From: Cellulomonas cellasea
GTDB lineage: Bacteria; Actinomycetota; Actinomycetes; Actinomycetales; Cellulomonadaceae
Direction: 5' to 3'
Length of the DNA: 64,000 nt
NCBI RefSeq assembly: GCF_006538745.1
Contig: NZ_BJLR01000022.1
Coordinates: 112,058 to 176,057, forward strand
Shown: positions 36,642-44,423 of the stretch, one piece after another
Numbering within the stretch: the stretch's first letter is position 1
Layout of the letters: each line of letters starts with the position of its first letter
Program-made: the position numbers and the translations under genes
The notes under the pieces: generated by a model
Seen by the model: the letters and a program-made list of their open reading frames with translations, nothing else
Databases searched by the model: none
What the model was told of the DNA's origin: nothing

Positions 36642-37934
36642 GTGGCGATCACCTGGCGGGCCGTCGCGCTCACGGCGCTCGGCGTCGTGGCGGTCCTCGT
36701 CGTGCCCGCGCCCGGCACGGTGCTGCTGTGGACGCTCGTGGTCGCGCTCGCGTGCGCGGTCGACGCGGGGCTGGCGGCCTCGCCGCGGCTCGTCGCGGTG
36801 CAGCGCAGCGTGCCCGCGTCGGTGCGGCTCACCGAGGAGGCCCGCTCGGTGCTCACGGTCCGCAACGTCGGGACGCGGCGGCTGCGGGCGACGGTCCGGG
36901 ACGCGTGGCAGCCCTCGGCGGGCGCGCGCGACAACCGGCACGCGGTCGACGCCCCGCCCGGCGACGGCCGACGCCTCACGACGACGCTCGTCCCCACGCG
37001 GCGCGGTGACCGGCACGCCGACCGCGTGACGATCCGCACGCTCGGGCCGCTCGGCCTCGCCGGCCGCCAGGCGTCGCTCGACGTGCCCGGCGTCCTGCGC
37101 GTCCTGCCCGAGTTCGCCTCGCGGCGGCACCTGCCGAGCCGCCTGGCGCGCCTGCGCGAGCTCGACGGGCGCGCGGCCGTGCAGGTCCGCGGGCAGGGCA
37201 CCGAGTTCGACTCGCTGCGCGAGTACGTGATCGGCGACGACGTCCGGTCGATCGACTGGCGTGCGACAGCCCGGCGCGCGGACGTCGTCGTCCGCACGTG
37301 GCGACCCGAGCGGGACCGGCGGATCCTCGTCGTGCTGGACACGTCGCGGACCTCGGCGGCGCGCACGCTCGACGCCCCGCGCCTCGACGCGTCGATCGAG
37401 GCGGCGCTGCTCCTCGCGGCCCTCGCGTCGAAGGCCGGCGACCACGTCGAGCTCGTCGCCTACGACCGCAAGGTCCGCGCACGCGTGGCCGGCGCGAGCG
37501 GGGCCCGGCTCATGCCGGCGATCGCCGACGCCCTGGCCCGCGTCGAGCCGGCGCTCGTCGAGACCGACTGGCCGGGGGTCGTGGGGCTCGTGCGCGAGCG
37601 CCTGACCCAGCGCTCGCTGCTCGTGCTGCTCTCGGCGCTCGAGCCCGCGGCGGTCGAGCAGGGGCTGCTCGGGGTCGTCGGGAGCCTCGCCGAGCGGCAC
37701 CAGGTCGTGCTCGCCTCGGTGCGCGACCCCGAGGTCGAGGAGCTGCGGACGGGACGTGCGGACGTCGCCGCGGTGTTCGACGCCGCCGCCGCCGAGCGCG
37801 TCGAGCTCGAGCGGACCGCGGTCTCGGCCCGGCTGCGCCGGAGCGGCATCGAGGTCGTCGACGCGCTGCCCGAGGACCTCGCACCGCGGCTCGCCGACAC
37901 CTACATCGCGCTCAAGGCCGCCGGGCGGCTCTGA
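36642..37934 (+). CDS. DUF58 domain protein (MoxR partner)
   Basis: A 430-residue protein with two N-terminal TM helices (about 7-25 and 29-45), a beta-rich region and the DUF58 core with GTEFDSLREYVIGDDVRSIDW, immediately followed by a von Willebrand A-like strand ILVVLDTSRTS that keeps a partial MIDAS-like DxS pattern. DUF58 proteins work with MoxR ATPases. It lies 9 bases after the moxR stop with a GTG start, completing a five-gene run. Confidence 0.9.
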   Translation: MAITWRAVALTALGVVAVLVVPAPGTVLLWTLVVALACAVDAGLAASPRLVAVQRSVPASVRLTEEARSVLTVRNVGTRRLRATVRDAWQPSAGARDNRHAVDAPPGDGRRLTTTLVPTRRGDRHADRVTIRTLGPLGLAGRQASLDVPGVLRVLPEFASRRHLPSRLARLRELDGRAAVQVRGQGTEFDSLREYVIGDDVRSIDWRATARRADVVVRTWRPERDRRILVVLDTSRTSAARTLDAPRLDASIEAALLLAALASKAGDHVELVAYDRKVRARVAGASGARLMPAIADALARVEPALVETDWPGVVGLVRERLTQRSLLVLLSALEPAAVEQGLLGVVGSLAERHQVVLASVRDPEVEELRTGRADVAAVFDAAAAERVELERTAVSARLRRSGIEVVDALPEDLAPRLADTYIALKAAGRL

Positions 37935-38031
37935 CCGCACGGCTCGGACCGCGCGGGGCGGCGTGCGCTCCGGGAGGAGCTGCAGCACCGGGACGCCGCG
38001 CCGTCGGTGCCCCGGTGTCGGGAGCGCCCGC

Positions 38032-38037
38032 TAGCGT
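38032..38037 (+). promoter_or_regulatory. Putative -10 element (TAGCGT) for the AlkZ-like gene
   Basis: TANNNT hexamer with exactly 6 bases (CGCTGC) before the GTG at 38044; predicts a leaderless transcript. Confidence 0.5.
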
Positions 38038-38043
38038 CGCTGC

Positions 38044-39264
38044 GTGGCCACCCGACGCACGCCCCGCACCGCCGACGCACCGAGCGCGCCGCTGCTCACG
38101 CGCGCGGCCCTCAACCGGGCGCTGCTCGCCCGCCAGCACCTCCTCGCCCGCGCGACGGTGCCCGTCGGCGCGATGGTCGACCACCTCGTCGGCCTGCAGG
38201 CGCAGCTCCCCCGCTCGCCGTACACGGCCCTGTGGTCGCGGCTGACCGGCTTCCGCCACGCCGAGCTGTCCGAGGCCCTGCTGGACCGCCGGGTCGCGCG
38301 CATCGCGGTGATGCGCGGCACGATCCACCTGGTGACGGCCGACGACGCGCTCGTCCTGCCCGGCCTCACGGCGCCGCTGTACGAGCGCGACCTGCGCCAG
38401 AACGTCCTGCACGGCGCCGCCCTGCGGACCCTGGACCTCGCGGAGCTCACCGAGGCCGCACGGGGCCTCGTCGAGGCCGAGCCGCGCGTCTCGACGGAGC
38501 TGGGCAGCCTCCTCGCGGAGCGCTGGCCGGACGTCGCCCCCGGGTCCCTCGCATACGGCGCGCGCGGCACGCTGCCGCTCGTCCAGGTGACGCCGCGCGG
38601 CGTGTGGGGCCGGTCGGGGGCGACGACGTGGACGACGACCCGGGCCTGGTTCGGCGCCGAGCGCGCCGCGGGCGCCCCGGACCTCACGGACCCCGACGTG
38701 CGTGCGGCCGAGCTCGAGCGGCTCGTCCTGCGCTACCTCGCGGCGTTCGGCCCGGCGAGCGTGGCGGACGTGCAGACCTGGTCGGGGCTCGGGGGTCTCG
38801 CGTCGGTCGTCGACGGCCTGCGCGAGCGGCTCGTGACGTTCCGCGCCGAGCCGGGGCCGGGGTCGGCGTCGGGCCGCGCGCTGGTCGACCTGCCGGACGC
38901 GCCGCGTCCCGACGCCGAGGTGCCCGCGCCGGTCCTGTTCCTGGCGGACTTCGACAACCTGACGCTCTCGCACGCCGACCGGACCCGGGTCGTCTCGGAG
39001 GAGCACCGCCGGGCGCTCGCGACGAAGAACGGGATGGCCCCCGGGACGGTGCTCGTCGACGGGAGGGTCGCCGGCACGTGGACCGTCGCGCGCGAGCGGC
39101 TCGACCCCGGCGGGGTGCGCGCGCGGCGCGAGCTGGCGACCCTGACGGTGCGCACGTTCGAGCCGGTCGACCCCGCGACGCGCACCGAGCTGCTCGCGGA
39201 GGCCGAGGGGCTCGTCCGCTTCGTCGCGGACGACGCCGCGGAGCACCGGGCCGTCCTCGCCTGA
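38044..39264 (+). CDS. AlkZ-like DNA glycosylase (HTH_42 superfamily)
   Basis: A 406-residue winged-helix DNA-binding protein of PF06224. The segment HLVGLQAQLPRSPYTALWSR contains Gln52-Ala53-Gln54, the QxQ catalytic motif of AlkZ. Streptomyces AlkZ excises azinomycin B crosslink adducts for self-resistance. The motif MRGTIHLVTADDA and the late LADFDNLTLSHADR block are also typical. No biosynthetic cluster lies nearby, so a general repair or resistance role is more likely. It complements the QxD-type member at 24480-25835. Confidence 0.85.
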   Translation: MATRRTPRTADAPSAPLLTRAALNRALLARQHLLARATVPVGAMVDHLVGLQAQLPRSPYTALWSRLTGFRHAELSEALLDRRVARIAVMRGTIHLVTADDALVLPGLTAPLYERDLRQNVLHGAALRTLDLAELTEAARGLVEAEPRVSTELGSLLAERWPDVAPGSLAYGARGTLPLVQVTPRGVWGRSGATTWTTTRAWFGAERAAGAPDLTDPDVRAAELERLVLRYLAAFGPASVADVQTWSGLGGLASVVDGLRERLVTFRAEPGPGSASGRALVDLPDAPRPDAEVPAPVLFLADFDNLTLSHADRTRVVSEEHRRALATKNGMAPGTVLVDGRVAGTWTVARERLDPGGVRARRELATLTVRTFEPVDPATRTELLAEAEGLVRFVADDAAEHRAVLA

Positions 39265-39294
39265 CGAGCACGCTCGTCGGGGCGCTGGGGCGGG

Positions 39295-39390
39295 GTGTCG
39301 CCGTCAGGTCCGGCCGGTTCAGCGGCATGTCCCCGCCAGGTCCGGGCGGTTCGGCGACGTGTCGCCGTCGGGTCCGGGACGCTGCGGCGC
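39295..39390. repeat. Three 32-bp tandem repeats between convergent genes
   Basis: Degenerate units at 39295-39326, 39327-39358 and 39359-39390 share the core CCGTCAGGTCCGG or its close variants, followed by CGGTTC(A/G)GCG in the first two. They fill nearly all the gap between the convergent AlkZ-like and SpoIIM-like genes. No other hairpin terminator is evident there. Confidence 0.8.
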
Positions 39391-39400
39391 GGAGCGGCCG

Positions 39401-40390
39401 TCAGTCGGCGACGGCGACCGCGTAGCCCGCCTCGTCGGCGGTCAGGTCGCCGGTCTCGTGGTCCGCGACCGCGCGCCGGCCGAGCGTGTAGACGTAGACC
39501 CAGAACGCCGCGAGCACGACCGCGCCGATGACGATCTTGAGCCACCACGGCAGCCCCGAGCCCGTCACGAAGCCCTCGACGAGGCCCGAGACCGCGAGCA
39601 CGCCCACGAGCCCGAGCGCGACCGTGAACAGCGCCCGCCCCTCCTCCGCGAGGGCGCGCGTGCGCGTGCGCGGACCGGGATCGACCCAGGTCCAGAAGAG
39701 CCGCAGCCCGGCGGCCCCGGCGACGAAGATCGCGGTCAGCTCCATGAGCCCGTGCGGGGCGATGAGCTGGAGGAACACGTCGAGGCTCCCGTGCTCGGCC
39801 ATCATGCCGCCGGTCGCCCCGACCATGACCGCGTTGTTGACGAGGATGTAGGCGGGCAGGATCCCGGTGATCCCGACGGCGACGACCTGCGCCGCGAGCC
39901 ACGCGTTGTTGGTCCACACCATCCCCGCGAAGCCCACGCCGGGGTCGTAGTACGACGCGAACGCGTTCTCGACGTACTCGGTGCGCTCGCTCGGCGTGCC
40001 CATCGCGGCGAGCGCGTCGGGCTGCGTCGCGACCCACACCCCGGCCGCCACGGCCAGGAGCAGGCACGCGAGCGTCACGGCGTGCGTCCACCAGCGGATG
40101 CGGTACAGCGCGGCGGGCAACGACACCACGAGGAACCGCGCCGCGTCGCGCCACGCGGGCTCGTGCGCGCCCGCGATGACCGAGCGCGAGCGGGCGAGCA
40201 GCTGGGACAGACGGGTGACGACCTCGGGGTCCGGCGCGCTCGACCGGACGGACGACAGGTCCGTCGCGACGGCCTGGTAGAGCCGGACGATCTCGTCGGC
40301 CTCGGCGCCCGTGAGGCGACGGCGGCGCGTCAGCTCGTCGAGGCGCGCCCAGGACGGGCTGCGCACCGCGGTGAAGGCGTCGAGGTCCAC
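39401..40390 (-). CDS. Stage II sporulation protein M (SpoIIM)-like membrane protein
   Basis: A 329-residue membrane protein. A cytoplasmic helical region (residues 1-85: RSPSWARLDELTRRRR, LYQAVATDLSSVR) precedes about six TM helices. The stretch NNAVMVGATGGMMAEHGSLDVFLQLIAPHG and the downstream LMELTAIFVAGAAGLRL are characteristic of SpoIIM/DUF95 proteins. In sporulating Firmicutes SpoIIM supports engulfment; in actinobacteria, where it is often divergent from an RDD gene as here, the role is unknown. GTG at 40390 starts VDLDAFTAV. Confidence 0.85.
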   Translation of the reverse strand: MDLDAFTAVRSPSWARLDELTRRRRLTGAEADEIVRLYQAVATDLSSVRSSAPDPEVVTRLSQLLARSRSVIAGAHEPAWRDAARFLVVSLPAALYRIRWWTHAVTLACLLLAVAAGVWVATQPDALAAMGTPSERTEYVENAFASYYDPGVGFAGMVWTNNAWLAAQVVAVGITGILPAYILVNNAVMVGATGGMMAEHGSLDVFLQLIAPHGLMELTAIFVAGAAGLRLFWTWVDPGPRTRTRALAEEGRALFTVALGLVGVLAVSGLVEGFVTGSGLPWWLKIVIGAVVLAAFWVYVYTLGRRAVADHETGDLTADEAGYAVAVAD

Positions 40391-40439
40391 GCCCGCTACC
40401 CTGCCACAGGATGTGGACGGCTCGAGGAGGGGACGCGGG

Positions 40440-41258
40440 ATGAGCGACGGCATCGTCACGGGCGAGGGCGTGCTGCTCGACGCGCGGCCCACGTCGTTCG
40501 CGTCGCGCGTCCTGGCGTCGATCGTCGACGTCGCGGCGATCGGTGTCGCGGCGTTCCTCGTGCTCGTGATCGTCGGTCAGACGTCCTTCACGCCGAGCGA
40601 GGCGTTCGTGCGCATCGCGCTGATCACCACCCTCGCGACGGTCACGGTCATCATCCCCACGACGGTCGAGACGCTGACCCGTGGCCGGTCGCTCGGCAAG
40701 CTCGTCGCGGGCATCCGCATCGTGCGCGACGACGGCGGCCCGGTGCGGTTCCGGCAGGCGCTCGTCCGGGCGCTCGTGGGGTTCGTCGAGCTGTGGTCCT
40801 CGGCCGGGTCGATCGCGCTGATCTGCTCGATCGTCCACCCGCAGGGCAAGCGCGTCGGCGACCTGCTCGCCGGGACGTACGCGGTGCGGGTGCGCGGCAA
40901 GGCCCCGGCGCGCACCGCGGTCCCGATGCCGCCGCAGCTCGCGGCGTGGGCGAACGCGGCGGACGTGCGGCGCCTGCCCGACGGTCTCGCGCTCTCGGTC
41001 CGGCAGTTCCTCGCGCGCACCGGCACGCTGCACCCGGCCTCCCGCGTGCAGCTCGGCACGCAGCTCGCGGCCGAGGTCGGCCGGTACGTCGCCCCGCTCC
41101 CGCCGGTGGGCACCCACCCGGAGTACTTCCTCGCCGCGGTGCTCGCCGAGCGGCGTGAGCGCGAGCACGCGGTCGGCCGGCGCACGGCGCAGCGGGCGGC
41201 GGACGAGAGCGCGCTGCTGGCCCGCCTGCCGCACGGGGTCCCGGACCCGGTCGACTGA
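40440..41258 (+). CDS. RDD family membrane protein
   Basis: A 272-residue protein with an RDD domain in the first 165 residues. The domain Arg and Asp residues appear in FASRVLASIVDVAAI, then TRGRSLGKLVAGIRIVRDDG and KRVGDLLAGTYAVRV. Three to four TM helices are present and a soluble C-terminal region of about 105 residues extends beyond the usual domain. RDD proteins include Na+/H+ or other transport-related proteins, but most are uncharacterised. It is divergent from the SpoIIM-like gene, a pairing conserved in actinobacteria. GAGGAGG lies about 12 bases before the ATG. Confidence 0.85.
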   Translation: MSDGIVTGEGVLLDARPTSFASRVLASIVDVAAIGVAAFLVLVIVGQTSFTPSEAFVRIALITTLATVTVIIPTTVETLTRGRSLGKLVAGIRIVRDDGGPVRFRQALVRALVGFVELWSSAGSIALICSIVHPQGKRVGDLLAGTYAVRVRGKAPARTAVPMPPQLAAWANAADVRRLPDGLALSVRQFLARTGTLHPASRVQLGTQLAAEVGRYVAPLPPVGTHPEYFLAAVLAERREREHAVGRRTAQRAADESALLARLPHGVPDPVD

Positions 41259-41265
41259 CCACGGT

Positions 41266-41282
41266 CGCCGCGTGAAGCGGCG
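41266..41282. terminator. Possible bidirectional terminator between RDD and VanY-like genes
   Basis: Inverted repeat CGCCGC / GCGGCG with a 5-base GTGAA loop in the 50-base convergent gap. Confidence 0.45.
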
Positions 41283-41308
41283 CTCCGGACGGACAGCCCC
41301 GCCGGCGC

Positions 41309-42157
41309 TCAGCGCCCGGTGACCGAGAAGTGCTGGTAGTCGATCGGCGAGCTCCAGTCCCCGCCCCACCTCCACCCCGCCGCGGCGAACGCCGTGACGA
41401 CGACGTCCCCCGCGTGCACGACCCCGGGCAGGTCCGGGCGGTCCGCGTACGGGCGGCCCTCGGGCGGCAGCACGAGGGTCCCGCGCACGTAGGGGTTCTC
41501 GCGCGGGTTGAGGTCGAGCGCACGGCCGTAGGCGTGCTCGGACCAGCCGGTGCCGCGCGTGATCGCCCGGCAGTTGAACGCCGAGGTGTTGTCCGCGGCC
41601 ATCGACGCGTCGTCGCTGCCCCCGAAGTCGTCGACGAGGCGCATCGAGCGGATCGGGTAGCCGGCGTCGAACAGCGTGCGGAAGACCTCGACGACGCCGT
41701 CCGCGACGTCGGAGTGCACCACGAGCTCTCCGGTGACCACGCCGCCGTCGAAGTCGTGGTGCGTGAGCGTGAGGTAGCGCAGGTCCTCGAGCGGGACGGG
41801 GCAGCCGGGGCGCCACGACGGTGCCATGCGCGCCGCGAGCTCGGGGCCGACCGGGCTGATCGTCGCGGCGAACTGCGGGGCGGGCGGCTCCGGCGGGGCC
41901 GCGGGCGTCGGCTCGGGAGGCGGCGTCGGGGTAGGGGCGGGGGGCGTCGGTGTGGGGGTCGGGGTCGGTGCGGGGGTCGCGGTCGACGGGCTCACGCTGG
42001 TCGCCGCGGCCCCCGCCGCGCCGTCGCTCACGTCGGCGGACGCACCTCCGGCCGGACCCGTGCACCCGGCGAGCACCAGCGCGAGCACGGCCGGCGCGAG
42101 ACGGCGCACAGGGAGCGCGCGCGCCGCGGGCCAGCGCTGGGCACCACGGGTGCGCAT
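41309..42157 (-). CDS. D-alanyl-D-alanine carboxypeptidase (VanY/M15 family) lipoprotein
   Basis: A 282-residue predicted lipoprotein: basic start, hydrophobic LAPAVLALVLAGC with lipobox Cys32, then a long Pro/Thr linker (about 55-95). The M15 peptidase domain follows, with zinc ligands in SEHAYGRALDLNP (His, Asp) and a final YQHFS His. It would trim the terminal D-Ala of peptidoglycan stem peptides at the membrane surface. ATG at 42157 best fits a lipoprotein signal. A start at 42280 is possible but would add a repetitive Arg/Ala-rich leader encoded by 36-bp tandem repeats. Confidence 0.83.
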   Translation of the reverse strand: MRTRGAQRWPAARALPVRRLAPAVLALVLAGCTGPAGGASADVSDGAAGAAATSVSPSTATPAPTPTPTPTPPAPTPTPPPEPTPAAPPEPPAPQFAATISPVGPELAARMAPSWRPGCPVPLEDLRYLTLTHHDFDGGVVTGELVVHSDVADGVVEVFRTLFDAGYPIRSMRLVDDFGGSDDASMAADNTSAFNCRAITRGTGWSEHAYGRALDLNPRENPYVRGTLVLPPEGRPYADRPDLPGVVHAGDVVVTAFAAAGWRWGGDWSSPIDYQHFSVTGR

Positions 42158-42230
42158 CGCTGCGGGCCGGCGCCGGCCACCAGGGGTGCGCAGCGCCGCG
42201 GACCAGCGCCGGGCACCGCGGACGCGCCCG
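42123..42230. repeat. Three 36-bp tandem repeats at the VanY-like gene start
   Basis: Degenerate copies at 42123-42158, 42159-42194 and 42195-42230, each of the form GC(C/T)GCGGRCC followed by a GCGC-rich part and CACC(A/G). On the minus strand they encode 12-residue units such as MRTRGAQRWPAA and LRTPGGRRRPAA. The preferred start codon lies inside the first unit. Confidence 0.8.
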
Positions 42231-42366
42231 GCGGCCGCGCCGGAGCCGGCTCGCGCGTCGTCGTCCCGCCCTGCCCCCATGGGCCGATCGTGCCGGATCG
42301 TCCGGCCGGTGCCCAGCCCCGGCAACGCGCCCGCCGCCCGCGGACGGACCCGCGCGTGCGCCGGGG

Positions 42367-42372
42367 GACAAT
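42367..42372 (+). promoter_or_regulatory. Putative -10 element (GACAAT) for the ABC-F gene
   Basis: GACAAT ends exactly 6 bases before the GTG at 42379. The first base is not consensus, but the A and final AAT match. Confidence 0.4.
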
Positions 42373-42378
42373 CTCCGG

Positions 42379-44052
42379 GTGACCGCCACCCTCGTCGCCC
42401 GCGGCCTCGCCGCCGCGCACGCCGACCGCACGCTGTTCTCCGGCCTCGACCTCGTCGTCTCCCCCGGCGACGTGCTGGGCCTCGTCGGCGCGAACGGCGC
42501 CGGGAAGTCCACGCTCCTGCGGCTGCTCGCGGGCGTCGCGACGCCCGACGCCGGGTCGGTGACGCTGTCGCCCGCGCACGCGCTCGTCGGCTGGCTCCCG
42601 CAGGAGCCCGAGCGGCGCGTCGGCGAGTCGGTCGCGGCCCACCTCGCGCGGCGCACCGGGGTCACGGCCGCCCAGGAGGCGCTCGACGCCGGCGCCCAGG
42701 CGCTCGCCGACGAGCTCCCGGGCGCGGACGACGCGTACGCGGTCGCGTTCGACCGGTGGATGGCGGTCGGTGCCGCGGACCTCGACGAGCGCACCGGGCA
42801 GGTGCTCGCCGACCTGGGGCTCACGGTCGACCCCGAGCACCCGATGACGGGCCTCTCGGGCGGGCAGGCCGCACGCGTCGGCCTCGCCGCGCTCCTGCTC
42901 TCGCGGTTCGACGTCCTGCTGCTCGACGAGCCGACGAACGACCTCGACCTGGACGGGCTCGCGCGGCTCGAGACGTTCGTCCGGTCGCAGCGTGCGGGCG
43001 TCGTCGTCGTGAGCCACGACCGGGAGTTCCTCGCGCGCTGCGTGACGGGCGTCGTCGAGCTCGACCTCGCGCAGCAGCAGGTCGCGGTCTACGGCGGCGG
43101 CTACGACGCGTACCTCGAGGAGCGGGCCACGGCGCGCCGGCACGCCCGCGAGGCGTACGAGCAGTACGCGGACCGCCGGTCGTCGCTCGAGGAGCGCGGT
43201 CGGATGCAGCGCGGCTGGATGGAGAAGGGGGTCCGCAACGCGATCCGGAAGTCGAGCGACCCCGACAAGCACATCAAGCACCACCACCGCGAGGGCTCGG
43301 AGAAGCAGGCGGCGAAGGCCCGGCAGACCGACCGCATGATCGAGCGCCTCGAGGAGGTCGCCGAGCCGCGCAAGGAGTGGGAGCTGCGCTACGAGATCGC
43401 CGCCGCGCCCCGTGGGTCGAGCGTGGCCGCCGTGCTGCGCGGTGCGGTCGTCGAGCTCGGCGCGTCGGAGCGCGGCCCCGGCTTCGTGCTCGGGCCGGTG
43501 GACGTGCAGGTCGACGCGGGCGACCGCATCGCGGTGACGGGGGCGAACGGCGCCGGCAAGACGACGCTGCTGGGTGCCCTGCTCGGCCGCGCCCCGCTCG
43601 CGGCCGGCTCGTCGTCGCTCGGGGCGAGCGTCGCGGTCGGTGAGGTCGACCAGGCCCGTGCCGCGCTCGGCGGGGACGACCCGGCGGCGGCGCCGCTCCC
43701 CCTCGTCGAGGCCTTCGCGCGGGAGGTGCCCGACTGGCCCGACGCCGAGGTGCGGACCCTGCTCGCGAAGTTCGGGCTGCGCGCCGCGCACGTGACCCGG
43801 CCCGTCGGGAGCCTGTCCCCTGGCGAGCGCACGCGTGCGGCGCTCGCGCTGCTGCAGGCCCGCGGGGTCAACCTGCTCGTGCTCGACGAGCCGACGAACC
43901 ACCTCGACCTGCCCGCGATCGAGCAGCTCGAGGACGCGCTCGAGTCGTACACCGGCACGCTGCTGCTCGTCACGCACGACCGCCGCATGCTCGACGCGGT
44001 GCGGGTCACGCGCCGCTGGCACGTCGCCGAGGGGCGGCTCACGGAGTCCTGA
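42379..44052 (+). CDS. ABC-F family ATPase (ribosome-associated)
   Basis: A 557-residue soluble protein with two ATP-binding cassettes and no membrane domain. Cassette 1 has Walker A GANGAGKST, signature LSGGQAARV and Walker B LLLDEPTNDLD. Cassette 2 has GANGAGKTT, LSPGERTRA and LLVLDEPTNHLD. A basic interdomain linker of about 85 residues (KHIKHHHREGSEKQAAKARQTD) is where ABC-F proteins contact the ribosomal exit or P site. Family roles are translation regulation or antibiotic resistance by target protection; which applies is unclear. Starts at GTG with a -10-like element directly upstream. Confidence 0.92.
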   Translation: MTATLVARGLAAAHADRTLFSGLDLVVSPGDVLGLVGANGAGKSTLLRLLAGVATPDAGSVTLSPAHALVGWLPQEPERRVGESVAAHLARRTGVTAAQEALDAGAQALADELPGADDAYAVAFDRWMAVGAADLDERTGQVLADLGLTVDPEHPMTGLSGGQAARVGLAALLLSRFDVLLLDEPTNDLDLDGLARLETFVRSQRAGVVVVSHDREFLARCVTGVVELDLAQQQVAVYGGGYDAYLEERATARRHAREAYEQYADRRSSLEERGRMQRGWMEKGVRNAIRKSSDPDKHIKHHHREGSEKQAAKARQTDRMIERLEEVAEPRKEWELRYEIAAAPRGSSVAAVLRGAVVELGASERGPGFVLGPVDVQVDAGDRIAVTGANGAGKTTLLGALLGRAPLAAGSSSLGASVAVGEVDQARAALGGDDPAAAPLPLVEAFAREVPDWPDAEVRTLLAKFGLRAAHVTRPVGSLSPGERTRAALALLQARGVNLLVLDEPTNHLDLPAIEQLEDALESYTGTLLLVTHDRRMLDAVRVTRRWHVAEGRLTES

Positions 44053-44112
44053 CGCCGGGGAGCTCGACGGCACGGCCCCGCACCGCGGCGGCGGCCCTGC
44101 GACGCAGCCCCC

Positions 44113-44231
44113 GGTTCAGGCCCGCGCAGGCGGGCGTCGGGTTCAGCCGCCGCACAGCGGGCAGGCGTCCGGTCCGCCCCCGCGCCGCGGGCGGGCGTCG
44201 GGTTCAGGCCCCGCGCAGCGGGCGGGCGTCG
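44113..44231. repeat. Four degenerate ~30-bp repeats at the Trm112-like gene end
   Basis: Units at 44113-44139, 44140-44170, 44171-44200 and 44201-44231 begin GGTTCAG(G) (GGTCC in the third) and end GCGGGC(G/A)GGCGTC. Each contains a GC-rich self-complementary core. The last copy covers the final codons and stop of the Trm112-like gene, so the others look like duplications of its 3-prime end. Confidence 0.75.
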
Positions 44232-44422
44232 TCCGCGAGCAGCACCGGGATTCCGTCGCGCACCGGGTACGCGAGCGGGTTCTCGGGGTCGGTCGAGTGC
44301 AGCTCGGGTGCACCGTCGGGCCCGTGGCCGTCGACGAGCATCGCGTGCGTGACCGGGCACCGCAGGATCTCGCGGATCCACGGCTCGAGCGTCGGGGTGG
44401 TCGGTGCGCTGTTCTCGGTCAT
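44204..44422 (-). CDS. Trm112 family protein
   Basis: A 72-residue protein of the Trm112/YcaR type: LEPWIREILRCPVTHAMLVD, then NPLAYPVRDGIPVLLADDARPL. In eukaryotes Trm112 activates methyltransferases; bacterial members are small and of uncertain role. Only one Cys of the usual zinc pair is left (RCPVTH). It starts one base after the stop of the pseudo-phosphomannomutase gene and lies where a Trm112-like gene often sits beside manB. Its last codons lie in a tandem repeat array. Confidence 0.85.
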   Translation of the reverse strand: MTENSAPTTPTLEPWIREILRCPVTHAMLVDGHGPDGAPELHSTDPENPLAYPVRDGIPVLLADDARPLRGA

Positions 44423-44423
44423 G

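Noticed and set aside
39295..44231. 32-36 bp repeats suggesting CRISPR
   Set aside because: The units are contiguous tandem copies without unique spacers, and no cas gene is present.
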